From Rhyzopertha dominica (taxonomy: Eukaryota; Arthropoda; Insecta; Coleoptera; Bostrichidae), in the NCBI GenBank assembly GCA_025024175.1, contig QCXZ01000047.1:62001-126000 (forward strand): a DNA stretch of 64,000 nt. The letters are read 5' to 3'. Both the position numbers and the translations under genes were made by a program. The notes below the pieces were generated by a model that worked only from the letters and a program-made list of their open reading frames with translations, was not told where the DNA came from and ran no database searches. Shown here one piece after another: positions 32,011 to 44,500 of the stretch (positions within the stretch are counted from its first letter, which is position 1; the number at the start of each line of letters is the position of its first letter).

Positions 32011-33329
32011 ACATTTTTCCGCGAAAACAAAAAAAATGTCAAAATTGACACTAGAAAAAGCGACTTGAGTTCTTGCCCGGATGGTGTAAACATCAACGCT
32101 AACTGAATTGCAACCAAGATATCCAGGGGATATTGTGGAATTCTTCAGTGGATTGAATTCATTGTTAGGGAACTGGAGAAGTAACTGTTGGATTGTTGTT
32201 GTTAATTTCTCCTACCGGAAACGGGATCGTTTGAGCACCACCATAGGCGTGCGATTGTCGTTGAATTTTGATATTGGATTTTATTTGGAAACCCTTAGCG
32301 ATTAAGGTAACGTTAGAAACATTTTCATTTCATCTTTCTATCATACCTTGAATGTTGTAGGGTTTTGTGGGACGGGTTAGATCAGCCTACGTGCTTGTTC
32401 CCGATATTTTTTTTGTTCCTCCTATCGACGTCATACTGATAATACTGGAAATTGTTACCTGAAAATTTAATAAGGGAAAAGTACTTACCTGTGTCACGCT
32501 ACGCAGGTGGTTCCTTGTGATTTTCGAACATTCTCTTGGAAGGAGGCCTGATTAGCTGGAGGATTTGTGAGCAAGGATACTTACCAGTATACATTAACAA
32601 AATCGTTATTTAGATGCTAAAGATTGCCGTTAGAATTGTTGTGATTTTCTTTTGCTTCTTTATTTTGTGATCATTTAAAAAAGATCAATCATTTAATCAA
32701 TTGAAATAGTACCTAGCTTTGATCACTTGCTATACGTTGAATAGTTGCGTTTTTTTCTTGTCTCTTTTGTTAAACCTCAATATTTTGTGATAGATTCTTG
32801 TTTACGCCGACGGGAGCCCAATTCTGTTTATACGATTACTATACGCGTTGTCCTAATTAGGCTACAGAACCTTCGCGCTGTTACGTCTGGCCAGTACGAG
32901 CATCGCAGCGGCACGTCGCGGATAATTCTGAAATTTCTATTAATATTTTTCTTTATTAAGCCATCGTTCTTTTTTTTTGCCTCCCGAGAGCTAGACAAGT
33001 CCATATTAATCAGATAAATAATTTTTTGACAAGAAAACTAAGCAACGTGTGCAATTGGATCCCATTTCTTGTAAATTGCAAATACACACCATCTTGTATA
33101 TTGACTTAGTGGTATTATTATATATTTTTTTTTATCTAACCTGGTAGGGGTTGAAGAGAGATAGTGTCAAGGCTTGAGAAAGAAAAGTTCTTTAAACCTA
33201 CCTGGCGCCCAATTTTAAAAATAGTAGACATAGCTAAGACTCTGAAGGGTAAATTTAATTCTTTTTTTATAAAGATTTAACGACCCCGACCCTTCTCCAC
33301 TGAGCGTGGCCGAGCCCAGGTCTCGTGAC
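32011..33329. other. non-coding block separating two integrase pieces
   Basis: About 1.3 kb with no reading frame of note between the integrase core end and its C-terminal piece. It may be a later insertion or a rearranged LTR. No paired ends were found. 'gtgtcaaattgacact' (31,957-31,972) is a small palindrome, half-repeated at about 32,038. Confidence 0.35.
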
Positions 33330-33650
33330 AAGTAAACGCGTAGCAAAGTTTTAAAGCATTGTTTGAAGATGAAGATGCAAAGAAGTACGAAAGAACCTAC
33401 AGCCTTAGAAGGAGAGCGGAACAACTATTTGTACTTCAATTTTGTCCTTTCTGATGCTTTGAATTTTATTCTAAAAAACTAGCACCTCGATATATCGGCC
33501 CCTACTTTGTTAAAGGCAAGTTATCTCCATGGATATATGAACTCGAAGACGAAAACGGCAAGTTTGTCAAAAAAAATCTATATCATCAAAACTGGTATGA
33601 TTTTGGGGTAAAAATCATACAGGCAGGCCACAATCCTAACATGAATTAGC
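33330..33650 (+). pseudogene. LTR-retrotransposon integrase C-terminal fragment
   Basis: In two frames: YERTYSLRRRAEQ (about 33,385-33,424), FVLSDALNF and then LAPRYIGPYFVKGKLSPWIY and ELEDENGKF (33,480-33,570). LAP+Y.GPF.V....SP..Y.L.D..G is the usual integrase C-terminal domain. It presumably belongs to the fragment at 31,700. No protease, RT or LTR was recognised nearby. Confidence 0.6.
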
Positions 33651-33659
33651 TTCTAGTGG

Positions 33660-35143
33660 TTGACGGTGTAGCAGCTGGAACTTCATTCTGCATTGGCAAG
33701 AGATAGGTTTACGTTACTCAACCCATTAAACCCTCAATAAAAGAGAGTTCTTTCTTTTTTGCTTATTACATTTTTAATTTGATTACATGAACTTTTGGAA
33801 TATTATTGTTTTTTTCCTGTAGCTGTTTAAATTAAATCGATTCACTAGGAGTTTCTTGGTTTATCCATAACGTCAGTGAAGGGCAGTAAAACCAAGTGGT
33901 GTTCCAGTATAATATACGGGCGTTATTCATAAAATAATGTGCTGCATGTCTCACGAACCTCTGTTTATGATATCTACAAAATCTTTAGAAAACCGCGAAT
34001 TGCCTTCTTTGTGAAAAATTGCTTAATTAAGTCCAATATACAAAAGTGGTAAGAGAAATTCGGAACGAATTACCACGCAATTTGAAAACTTAATATTTTC
34101 AGTAAAATATTCTAGTTAAATGATTCAAAATAGATTATTTATTGAATGTGCTTAAAAATAACACAGTTTCTGTGCAAAACGATAAATCGAATCAAATTTA
34201 ATAACCTATTCAGAATAAATTATTGATTAAATATGGATTTAAATTTTAATTATGTATAATGTGGTGTGATTTTGTTTTATTTTAAACGACTAGTAGCTAG
34301 TTATGGTTTATGAAAGTGAAGGGCATCTTTTACTCCTTGTTAAGTGAAAATAATGTTCAACATTTTTTTAAACGAATATATACCGCGTATATTTAATAAA
34401 ATGCCCCAGTATTTGGGAAATGTAGCGTTTTATACGTCTTACGCCTGCCTAAAATGCAAGAATGGTTCAACTTAAAAATCGCATACTTGTAAAATCCGTA
34501 GTATCATTTAACACGAGAAACAAACATTTACTTGATATATCTGTAGTTTGGCAAGCTAATCCGAAATATGCATAAACTTTTTTAATTGTACATTATCATC
34601 TCTAAAAAAGTCGTCAAAAATTTTGCTGCATTTTTTATTGTAATTTATAATAAAAACTAACTACAGTTACATATCATTTAATACACAGTGGATATGTCTG
34701 CATACGCAATTGGAAATCCAATGTTTCATTCCTATTATTTTTAAGAGTGTGGTTGAAAAAAGTGTGCTCTTTATCTTACACTATGAATCTGTAGTTAATG
34801 AAACCGCCTTTTTACGCTGTATCTTGACACCCTATAACAATGCCGCAACCTTCTTGAAAGACCGTTAGGCTCGCTGTTCTAATACCTTTCAAGTTATTGC
34901 GTATTTTCTAAAATTAATTTTTAATTTTACTACAATGTAATCGGCTAAACTCATTTCATATTCCGTGATGCATTATTTATGGAGCATCCGTTTAAAAAGC
35001 CAATTTATAGTCATCTATTAATATTTATACCTACAGGAATTAATAAATAAGCGTATTGCAAGAGTTGATATCGGTATGCTCCCCATTCTTGGCACAAAAA
35101 ACGCTCATTCACGAAAATATCTTACAATAGTGCATGCCGACTG
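33660..35143. other. 5' flank of the acyl-CoA reductase gene
   Basis: AT-rich non-coding sequence without a recognised element, apart from the TATA box at its end. Confidence 0.4.
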
Positions 35144-35153
35144 TATATATATA
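35144..35153 (+). promoter_or_regulatory. candidate TATA box of the acyl-CoA reductase gene
   Basis: TATATATATA, 15 bases before the first in-frame ATG (35,168). A start of transcription some 30 bases downstream would fall near TTCACAGT (35,172-35,179), that is after that ATG. Confidence 0.4.
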
Positions 35154-35167
35154 GGTAAAAGAAGAAC

Positions 35168-35518
35168 ATGCTTCACAGTGAACAAATAGCCCTAGTAACC
35201 ACACGCCACAAGATGATATCGGAAAACCTAAAGAATCCTACAAAGAAACATACTGAAGACAAGATGAAATTAATTGGAATTCCGGAATGCATCTTCGAAC
35301 CGGAAGAGGAATTGTTTTGCTCAAACGATCAGTCCAAAATTGTTCAATTTTACAAAAACAAATGTGTGCTGGTAACAGGGGCGACTGGATTCTTTGGGAA
35401 GCTGATAGTGGAGAAGTTGTTAAGAAGTTGTGTGGATATTGACACTATATTCATAGTGGTTAGAGAAAAAGGAGGGAAAAATATGAAAACCAGGATCGAC
35501 GAACTCTATAACGATGTG
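35168..35518 (+). CDS. reductase exon 1 (Rossmann motif)
   Basis: 117 codons, ends in phase 0 at a GTGAGT donor. Confidence 0.8.
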
Positions 35519-38500
35519 GTGAGTAACACTACTATGAATACGGCAGTATAGAACAGGTTTTCTGTAAAGAAGCGTAAGTAAATAGTTTCTGTTTGAAGTT
35601 TTACTTTACTTAACTCCATATGCTCTGAAGAATAATTAGGATGAAAATTAAGGGCTGTAAATTGTTGTATTTAAAGGATTCGCTAGCATAAAATTTATAC
35701 GAACTAAACTCAATAGAAATGCACCAGTTTTTTAGACGGTTGTATAGGACGATTTTGCGTTAGAACTAGAACCCAAAATTTGTGTAAATTTGGTCATCAC
35801 GCGCGTTTTCTTGCAATGATTTATAAGATATTAATTTAAATTATATTGTGTAAAAGATTTTAATAGTGTGCGTAAAATGCTTAAGGTAACTAACGTATTA
35901 AGTTGATAAGGACTGTATCAGTCTAAATAGCTTTCCAATTACCGCTCTGTATGTGACCATATTTTAGAAGATAGGATGGGTATAGTAAGCTATTCTTAAA
36001 GGACAGATAAATGCCATCCGGGAGTTTTTTGTAGATCTATAAAATAAGAATATCCCACCATGCATTGTTTTGTTATATTTCAAAAGCATTAGGTAGCGTT
36101 TTCGGTGAAAGCTCCCAGGTGGCTTGACTTTTTCCGACACTTCCAACAATTACCGTTATATTTCAACCAATTTACACAAAACCTTGACAGATTATATGCC
36201 TAAACCTTCCCCATTAATCGCTCTACTTATTGGTGAAAACCGCATCAAAAATCCGCTCAGTGGTTTTTTAGTTTATCGCGAACAGACAGGCAGACTGACG
36301 CGACGGAGGACTTTGTTTTATAATATGTAGTGATTAACAATTAAAGCAACGGACTAAACATATTAATATACGCTGAAACAGTGGGGTCTAATCAATCACC
36401 AAATGTAACCGTTTTAAGCATGTTATAAAGGAAAATGAGATATGGTGTCTTATCCCAGTTTTTAGCGTCTGATTTCTACATTTACCACAAAAATAGATCA
36501 ATTTTAATAATACTGAAATCAGTCATGTGTTCTGCACTGGCCCTTGGCACATCCGTTACAGATGTTTATCGTAAACTTTTTAGTTTGAATACTAATTCAG
36601 CTTCTGTTCTATCAATCGCTTTTGATAATATTCAAAAGATCTCGTATAAGTGATGCGTTCATTAATATTGTTACGTATAGTGTTTTCTATTATCCACTTA
36701 TGACAAATCTACGGTTACCAATTTATTCCTATTAATAAATCATGTCATTAAAGTTTATTTTTTACGTCCAGCGTAAACAAGTTCGAGTTCACGCGTAGCC
36801 TACCGATAGAACTAGCCGTGACACTCATCCCCACCTACGTTGTGACGACACAACTGTAAAATGCAACTATCATCTTTGTTTTGGCGGGCTACGCCACATG
36901 TTTGAGTAGTAGTAACCGCCGGTGCACAGTATATTAATTCTTTTAGCTTTTAATGTGTACTTAGTTCAGTATTCCTTTTCAACATTACTGTAGGCAAATG
37001 TGAGTTAAATCTGGATTGTTTTCATGATCTTTCGTTCAGAAATATGTCCAACCCGTAAAAAGCAGTTGTAGTGGAAGGACCAACGTTACTATTTTCCGCT
37101 TTCGCAATAAAAAATAAAACGATATCGAAGGTGGCTTAACTGTTATCTAAAGTTTGCAAATAATGTAGAGTATACATACAACATTTTTTTGATAACTTTT
37201 TTTATAAAGGAGGATAAAATGATTATACCTGACGAAACAAATTTTTAAGCGTAGAACGAGGTTTAAACTTTCGCAGGATATATATCCCACAATTTTCAAA
37301 AAAGGGCCGTTGTATTTTTTTCACCAGCGTTCCGATTAAACAAAAACTGCCTTCTCAATGACCTCGAACATCTGAAACTACAAGACGCGCAAGAACGAGT
37401 AATGTTGCATGTACTATAAATAAGTAATTTTAATGCTAAATTAAATTTATGTCAAATATGATGCATTTTATAGATGTAAAATAGAAGGTTCTACTAAAAA
37501 ATGATTGCTACTGATGACATTAGGTCTTTAGTAGCATCTAGCATTCAAAACGTACCTACATGATATCATTTACGTTTTAGAATTACAAATAATTTCGATG
37601 GGTCATTTTCAATTTCTATTTTAAAATATTATAGGTTTAAGTAGCCTACATTGTAAATACTAAAAATATTAACAAACGCTGAATTCCAGGTCATTGCTAT
37701 CAAATCAGATAGCAATTCTGCTAATAAAAAAATGTTCGTTTTATTATGCAATGATATAATCAAAAATTTTTTCATGAACTTATTTACAAGCTACCTAAAA
37801 GTATCATGTATTCAAACTTCCACCTAACCATTAATAATATATATTGAAAGGTAGAATGTTAAACTATGTGTAAGTCTTTTTTGATAATAAAAATAGGTCT
37901 GCACTTTAACAACAGTTAAAAATGAGTGATGGAACAAGAAATTTTTTAAACTAAATATCTAATTGAATACTTTCGATGGTGTAGTGTTGGTGAAAAATGT
38001 TGAAATCATTATGCTAAATAAAAGTAAGAATTTAGGATGGCAATGCCATCTGTCAGCATTACACTGACATGATGACAAAGCCACCTAGCTTTATGAAGTA
38101 GTACCCGTTAAGGCAGCTAGGTGGCTTTGTCATCATGTCAGTGTAATGCTGACAGATGGCATTGCCATCCTAAATTCTTACTTTCATCATACCATTGCTT
38201 TGGTATATAAGCAAAACCAGTTCTATGCCGTGTTGTCTACATTAGACCTAAACTGCACTGATGAGCTGTAATGACAGCGAAATAGTACTATCTTCAGTTG
38301 GTTGAGGTGTAGACAGCACAGCATAGACATGCATTTTAATTATGCTAAATAGTTTGTAAACGAGCTAGTTTTATTTGTGTTTTGTTTCACAATATTTATC
38401 GAATAATTGAATGATTTTTTCGAACGGATGAATGGTCATTATCGGTTTTGTACCTTTCTTGACAATGATTGTCCGGTCGAAATGATCGTCGAGTTATTCA

Positions 38501-41500
38501 ATAAATACCTAGTGTGAAACAAAGCATAAGCAAAAACCAGCTTGTTTAGAAGATTTGCTATATGGTAATTAATATCTAGTTGACGAAAAATTCTGAACTG
38601 CAAGTCCAAGTTCAAAGCAGCACGTTTTAGTGATACACCATGATGCTTTTCCACAACTCTTTCAAGGGTGAGTGCTATAGGACGACTTACAAATTAAGGA
38701 GAATCCCCATCAAACAGAAAAATCAAGCTTTTAGTCATTGTAATGGCTGAAATTTCGACAGGTACAAAAATTGGATTTTACATTTTACCAGTGATCATCA
38801 ATACACTGATATACAGAAAATAAAAATTATGTTACACATCCAAAACACAAGAAATCTGTGAAATAGCTCAAAAGCCAGCAATTTTGGCATTTTGTTCGTA
38901 TTTGTACATTGTTTTTGAATAGTAGTAGTATTTTATTACATTAATTGCTAACATATCTTACATTGCATTATATTGGACCTTTACGGGGTATTTACTTATA
39001 TTTTAGTTGTTAAAATAAGCATAATTGTCTTTGTATTGTCTTCAGTAGTTGGAATATATACCTTATATAACTGCTGATCTATAACTGAGTTTTCTGGTAA
39101 TGTAGTCGCCCCGCAAGTACTATAGCTAATAATTAGACCCATAATTTTGTGTTAAATTCTTTCAAGTTGTGACCATTTTTATAGAACCGTACAGTGAAGC
39201 GCGGTAACCAGCCATCTCCAGTTCTATCGGTAGACTACGGTTCACGCCATTAATAGGATACATGTATGCTTACATTAATTTTTTAATTTCGAGGTGCAAC
39301 AGCCCTCTAGCGGTCGGTCACTTTACAAACTCGAAGATATTTTCCAGCAATTTCTCTTGGTCACTTTAGTTAAAAATTGAGTACAATTCACAACACTGTA
39401 TAGCACTTTGCTAAAATTAAGAATTAAAGTTTGTAAAACGCGGACCATTTTCTTATAGGACAAATGGTTGCAGCTTAAGTACGTAGTACTGTTTTCAAGT
39501 TTCTAAGTTTATATTGTAGCATTTTTATTTTTGCTATAGAAACAACATCCTTAAAAAGGTAGTAAATGGTAAATTCGTAGCAGGTTCACCGCATACATAC
39601 AAATAATACATCTATTGCAATCCATAAAACGAATCTGGGCCATCTAATCCACCAGGACCCGGTAGAGCCCATCCATTTCACGATCTGGTCACTTACATTG
39701 CAATCGAGGGGAGCACGAAGGTATCACATCTAATCATTCCGGAAGAGCCATCGACCAGGTTCTTGTACAGCGCGGCCGTTCCATCGTAGCGTAAATCTAC
39801 GGAAATCAGATAATAAGTATTAGTTCAACAACTGTCGATATACAACTTAACAAAAACTTGATTGCAAATCATTCAATTTTTGCAGTACAAAAACAACTTG
39901 TACTTAATTTTTTTACTTATTACATAAAATTATAAAATAATATCTGTTTTTTTTAGGTTTTCAGCGTTCTAGCAAGGAAATACCCGAAATTTAAGCAGAA
40001 AATTTGTGGTATCGAAGGTGACATTGGCCTGCCTTATTTGGGAATTAGGCCAAATCATCGGAAGATGCTATTAGAAAAGGTACGGAGCTCTCTATAACAA
40101 ATGATGGAACTTGCTGTTTCACTGTACAAAAAAAACATGTTTCTGTCTGTTTAATAAGACGAACACAAAAAAATTTCCTTCCCGTTTCAAACCCATAACA
40201 TGTTTCTATTTTCCCTGGTTAATTTATAAAACTGTGCTCATGCCTGAAATACACTGGGTGTCCCGCATTATGTGGGCAACCTCTCGGAATCTGAAAACTG
40301 GTGCAAAAATAACACCATTTTACACTACTTTTTTTAAATAACGCCCGCCTACTGAGGTAATGACTCTTAAATATGGGGGAAGAGAAACAGTTTTTCAAAA
40401 ATATACCGGTTGTTATAATTTCATCAAATTATTATTTGAAGTGGAAGCTGTTAAAATGAACGCACATTTTTTTAATAAATGTTTTGAAGGTTAAGTTAAC
40501 GGTTAAGTTTTTCAAAAATATGTGTTTTGTTAATCTATGGGCATTATAAACAAGAAAGGTACTCTTTGTTCATGCGGCTATAATTCACCGTTTTCGAGAA
40601 AATTGCAGTTAAATGTTAGGGGATCCACATTTTCATTACTTAACTAAATCATTTTTTTTATCAAATTGATAAATTGATAAATAATAAAACTGTGTACGAT
40701 GTCACTGTTACATTAATATTTAGACAAAATTTGTAAAAATTCTGAAATAGGTAACAGTAATGAAATATTCATAGATATAAATGACTACACGCTGTCATAC
40801 TCATTTACATATATGAATACCCAGTTATTATTTCAGGATTTTTGCAACAAATAATGTAAAGTATTGTCAAAATGTCAATATAACAGTGACATCAAACACT
40901 GTTTTATTATTTATCATGGCCAATTTGTTAAAAAAAATGATTTAGTTAAGCTGTGAAAATATGAATCGTAACATTCAACTACAATTTTCTCGGAAAGGGT
41001 CAATTTTAGCCACATGAACAAAGAGTACATTTTTTGTTTACAAGGCCCAAAAATTAAAGAAACATATTTTTGAAAAAACCTAACCGTTTGAAGTTAAGGG
41101 ACAAAACATGGGGGGTTGGTTTCCAAATTTTTTTGACTTTGTCAATAGAATTATAAAAGTTTATTTTTTCTATATTTCGACCTTTGTTGTACTGACGATC
41201 ATCAGTTTTCAATTTTTAGCTAACTTTTTATTTGAAATCGCAGAACAGTGGTTTAAATGGGAAAGTTTCTTGAAGAACTGGATGGTGTTTACAAAAAAAA
41301 CAATTTAACATCATCTATCAGAGATATTGACTACAAGTTTGTTATTTTACAGCGCATTCGATTCACCACATCAAATGAAACAAAAAAGTACTAAGGTAGG
41401 TATCACTACTCTACAGTCATTTGTTTTTGAGATATTTCAGGTAATATGATTTGTGTTCACGAAACAGTCTATAATAGCTAACTTTTTTATTTGAAATCGT

Positions 41501-44500
41501 CATACATTTCTCAGAAAATCAAGAAAACTTCCCATTTAAACCACTATGCTACGATTTCAAATAAAAAAAGTTGGCTATTGTGAACACAATTCAAATTACC
41601 TGAAATATCTAAAAAACAAATGACTATAGGGTGTTGGTATCTTAATACTTTGGTATTATACCATTTCTACAAGTTGGATGGTTACTAACATACAATTATT
41701 TTACTATTGATTCTTATTATATTACCATTATAAACTATTATACGGCGAATTGCTACTGTCTAAAACTCAAGAAAATGAATTCGAAGTATAAACTTATCTT
41801 ACATATCTAATATTGCTTACAAGACATAATTTAAAGCAAAACNCTGTTAAATTAAAATTTACCAAATGCGCAGGTGGACGTCATCATTCATTGCGCCGCA
41901 ACTGTCAAGTTCGACGAAAAACTTAAGGCAGCCGTTCAAATAAACGTGCGAGGAACCAAAGATATGCTGGAATTAGCCCGGGATTGTCACAAGCTGCAAT
42001 CCTTCGTCTATGTCGGCACGGCCTTCTCCTATTGCATTTACAAACATATTGAGGAAAAATTCTATAAACCACCATGTGACACCGAAGGAATTTTAAATTT
42101 AGTCGAAAAAGTACCCGATGAAATTCTTGAGAAAATTGCGCCCCAGTAAGTTTCCTTAACCTTGTAAAAGTGTGGACATTAAGAACCTTTAAAACCTGTT
42201 GCAGGTTGATTGGGAAATTTCCTAACACCTACGCGTACACGAAAGCAATTGCAGAAGACACTGTCCGGGAGTATGGACAAGGTTTGCCTATTTGTGTATT
42301 CCGACCTTCTATCGGTACGTACCTATTTGGAGGTTATAGGCAATTTTGATTTAGCGACTGTTTTCTTTAATTTTGATTAGGTCACATAAAAGAAATATTC
42401 ACTAATATGAAAATAATGCGTTTAAAGGTAAAACAACGTCACCTACGAGAGTATACAACACTTGTAGTTACCTACCATAAAAAATGCATGTCTATGTCAT
42501 GCATATGTAAGTAAGAATTTAGATGGCAATGCTATCTGTCAGCATTACACTGACATGATGACAAAGCCACCTTTAGGAAGTAGTATCCGTTAAGGCAGCT
42601 AGGTGGCCTTGTCATCATGTCAGTGTAATGCCGACAGATGGCATTGCCATCTAAATTCTTACTTACCTACCATAAGTTATCCAATCTATGTTCATGGCCC
42701 GAGAGAACTCGACTGCTCAGTGGAACTAAACACAAAAGAGACAAAAGGGCGCCAAACAGATTCGCCGCAATGTGGTTTTTCTCGCACAAATCCTCAATAA
42801 GTTATAATAGCCTTTACAACAATGATTACAAAGAACTTTAGCAAAAAGCAGGAAAAAGGAAAGAGGAGGGTTATGTGATATTCACAAGCATTTGAATATT
42901 TACTACAAATGCGCTAATATTTAAGGCAAAGAAGAAAAGGCGCTGCAACTTAATAGGTCGAAGGCATGATTGCGCCACTCAGACCCAACTGTCTATTAAT
43001 CCCTGAACATTGTTGCGCCGCGATAAACTGTCTTAGTGGCGTTAAATCACTGAATACTAAATAAAACGGTTTAAAAATGTTCGTATTCCTATTTCCACAG
43101 AAATATCACAATTATATCTTAATTTTTTTAATTGAAATATAATTTTTGATGATAATCGTATAAATAAAGCGGATACATACATAGAAAAGTTAAGTACCAA
43201 TAATGTTACTACAAAATGCAATATAAAATAATTGCATGCAAAAATAATTAATTATTTTAATTAATTTGCTGTAATGAAAGAAAGCTGTCTTATCGAAATC
43301 GAACTGGTAGATGATTCAGGGTTAGTTGGCCGTGGTGGTGCAGCCGCGTCATTGCACCGCATGCACCGCTAGGTACTTACGTGGTCGTCCCTGATTGGCA
43401 GAGTCGCGTCACTGGACTGCGACAGATCATGTGGTTAGTATTTTTTTTTTGCAAAATAATCTTTGACGTTCCTGTTGTAAGGCAGGGAGACCCTTCCCAC
43501 TAGCGCTGGATGCTGGGTAGCCACTTTCTTGAAGCACTCAGTTTAGGTGGCACAATTCAGTTTTCAGATGTTGCGGATCGGAAATTGCAAATTCATTGTG
43601 CTCGCTCTGCCTAAAATGATGGTTCGAATTTTTGTTCAGGTAGTGGTCCGTATGAGTAGGTTTGCTGTTAACCTGACGTCCTAGATGTTGATTCGTCCTT
43701 CTGGTGACTAAAACATCAAGGAAGGCAAGCTTACCGTCTTTCTCGGTCTCCATGGTAAACTTTATGTTTGGGTGTCTGGTGTTTAGGTGTTGGAGGAACT
43801 CCTGGGGAGTAACCTCGTCATAGCTCCAGACTAGGAAGGTGTCATGAATGTATATGTATTATGCAAAGGGTTTCTTCTCTGCTGTTTCTTAAGCTTTTTA
43901 TCGAACTTAAATCGAACTAAAAGATTAGCCACCACTGGACCCAGTGGGCTTTCCGTGGTTACTCCATCCAGCTGCTGCTAGTAAATCACCGTTCCATATC
44001 AAGCAAGATGAAGTGAGATAATGTTTAAACAGTACCGTAATATTATCTGGAATCAGATATCTCATACATGGCGTCTATTACCGTTCGTGAACAAAGACGT
44101 GACATCAAAACAGCTACTGGACTTTAAATTAATTTAAAGGTGAGCGCTACAATGGACCCACTCGATTGGTAGAAGATTGATATAACAAAATTACGTCTAT
44201 GCCATGTCGCCTGCGTCAAAACAATCCGTGGGCAGCTGTTTCGGCTTATAAAGCCTCCTCAGAACAGCTATAGTCCCAACGCAGACAACACGGCATAGAT
44301 CTGGCTTCCCTTATATACGCCAAGGTAGGCGCTGCGTATGCGAGAATTACAGTGTGGATGACACCATGCCCATCTAGGACAATACGGCATCATCCACTCG
44401 TCTCTGTGGAGAACTAATCTGAACATCAGCCCACTATGTTGTGGGCGTTTAAAAGCCGGCAGACGACCCCAACGACGATTTCTGCAAATAATACAGTTCT

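Larger units (their letters stand above)
35519..39956 (+). other. reductase intron 1
   Basis: 4.4 kb. Holds the hammerhead retroelement at 38,021 and the antisense exon candidate at 39,697. Inverted CTACCGATAGAACT (about 36,803) and AGTTCTATCGGTAG (about 39,220) may be the ends of an old DNA element about 2.4 kb long. The rest is unassigned. Confidence 0.5.
40080..41873 (+). other. reductase intron 2, filled by foldback repeats
   Basis: Contains the two foldback units described separately. The start of the first is close to 'gggtgtcccgcattatgtgg', a motif often seen at insect repeat ends. Confidence 0.5.
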
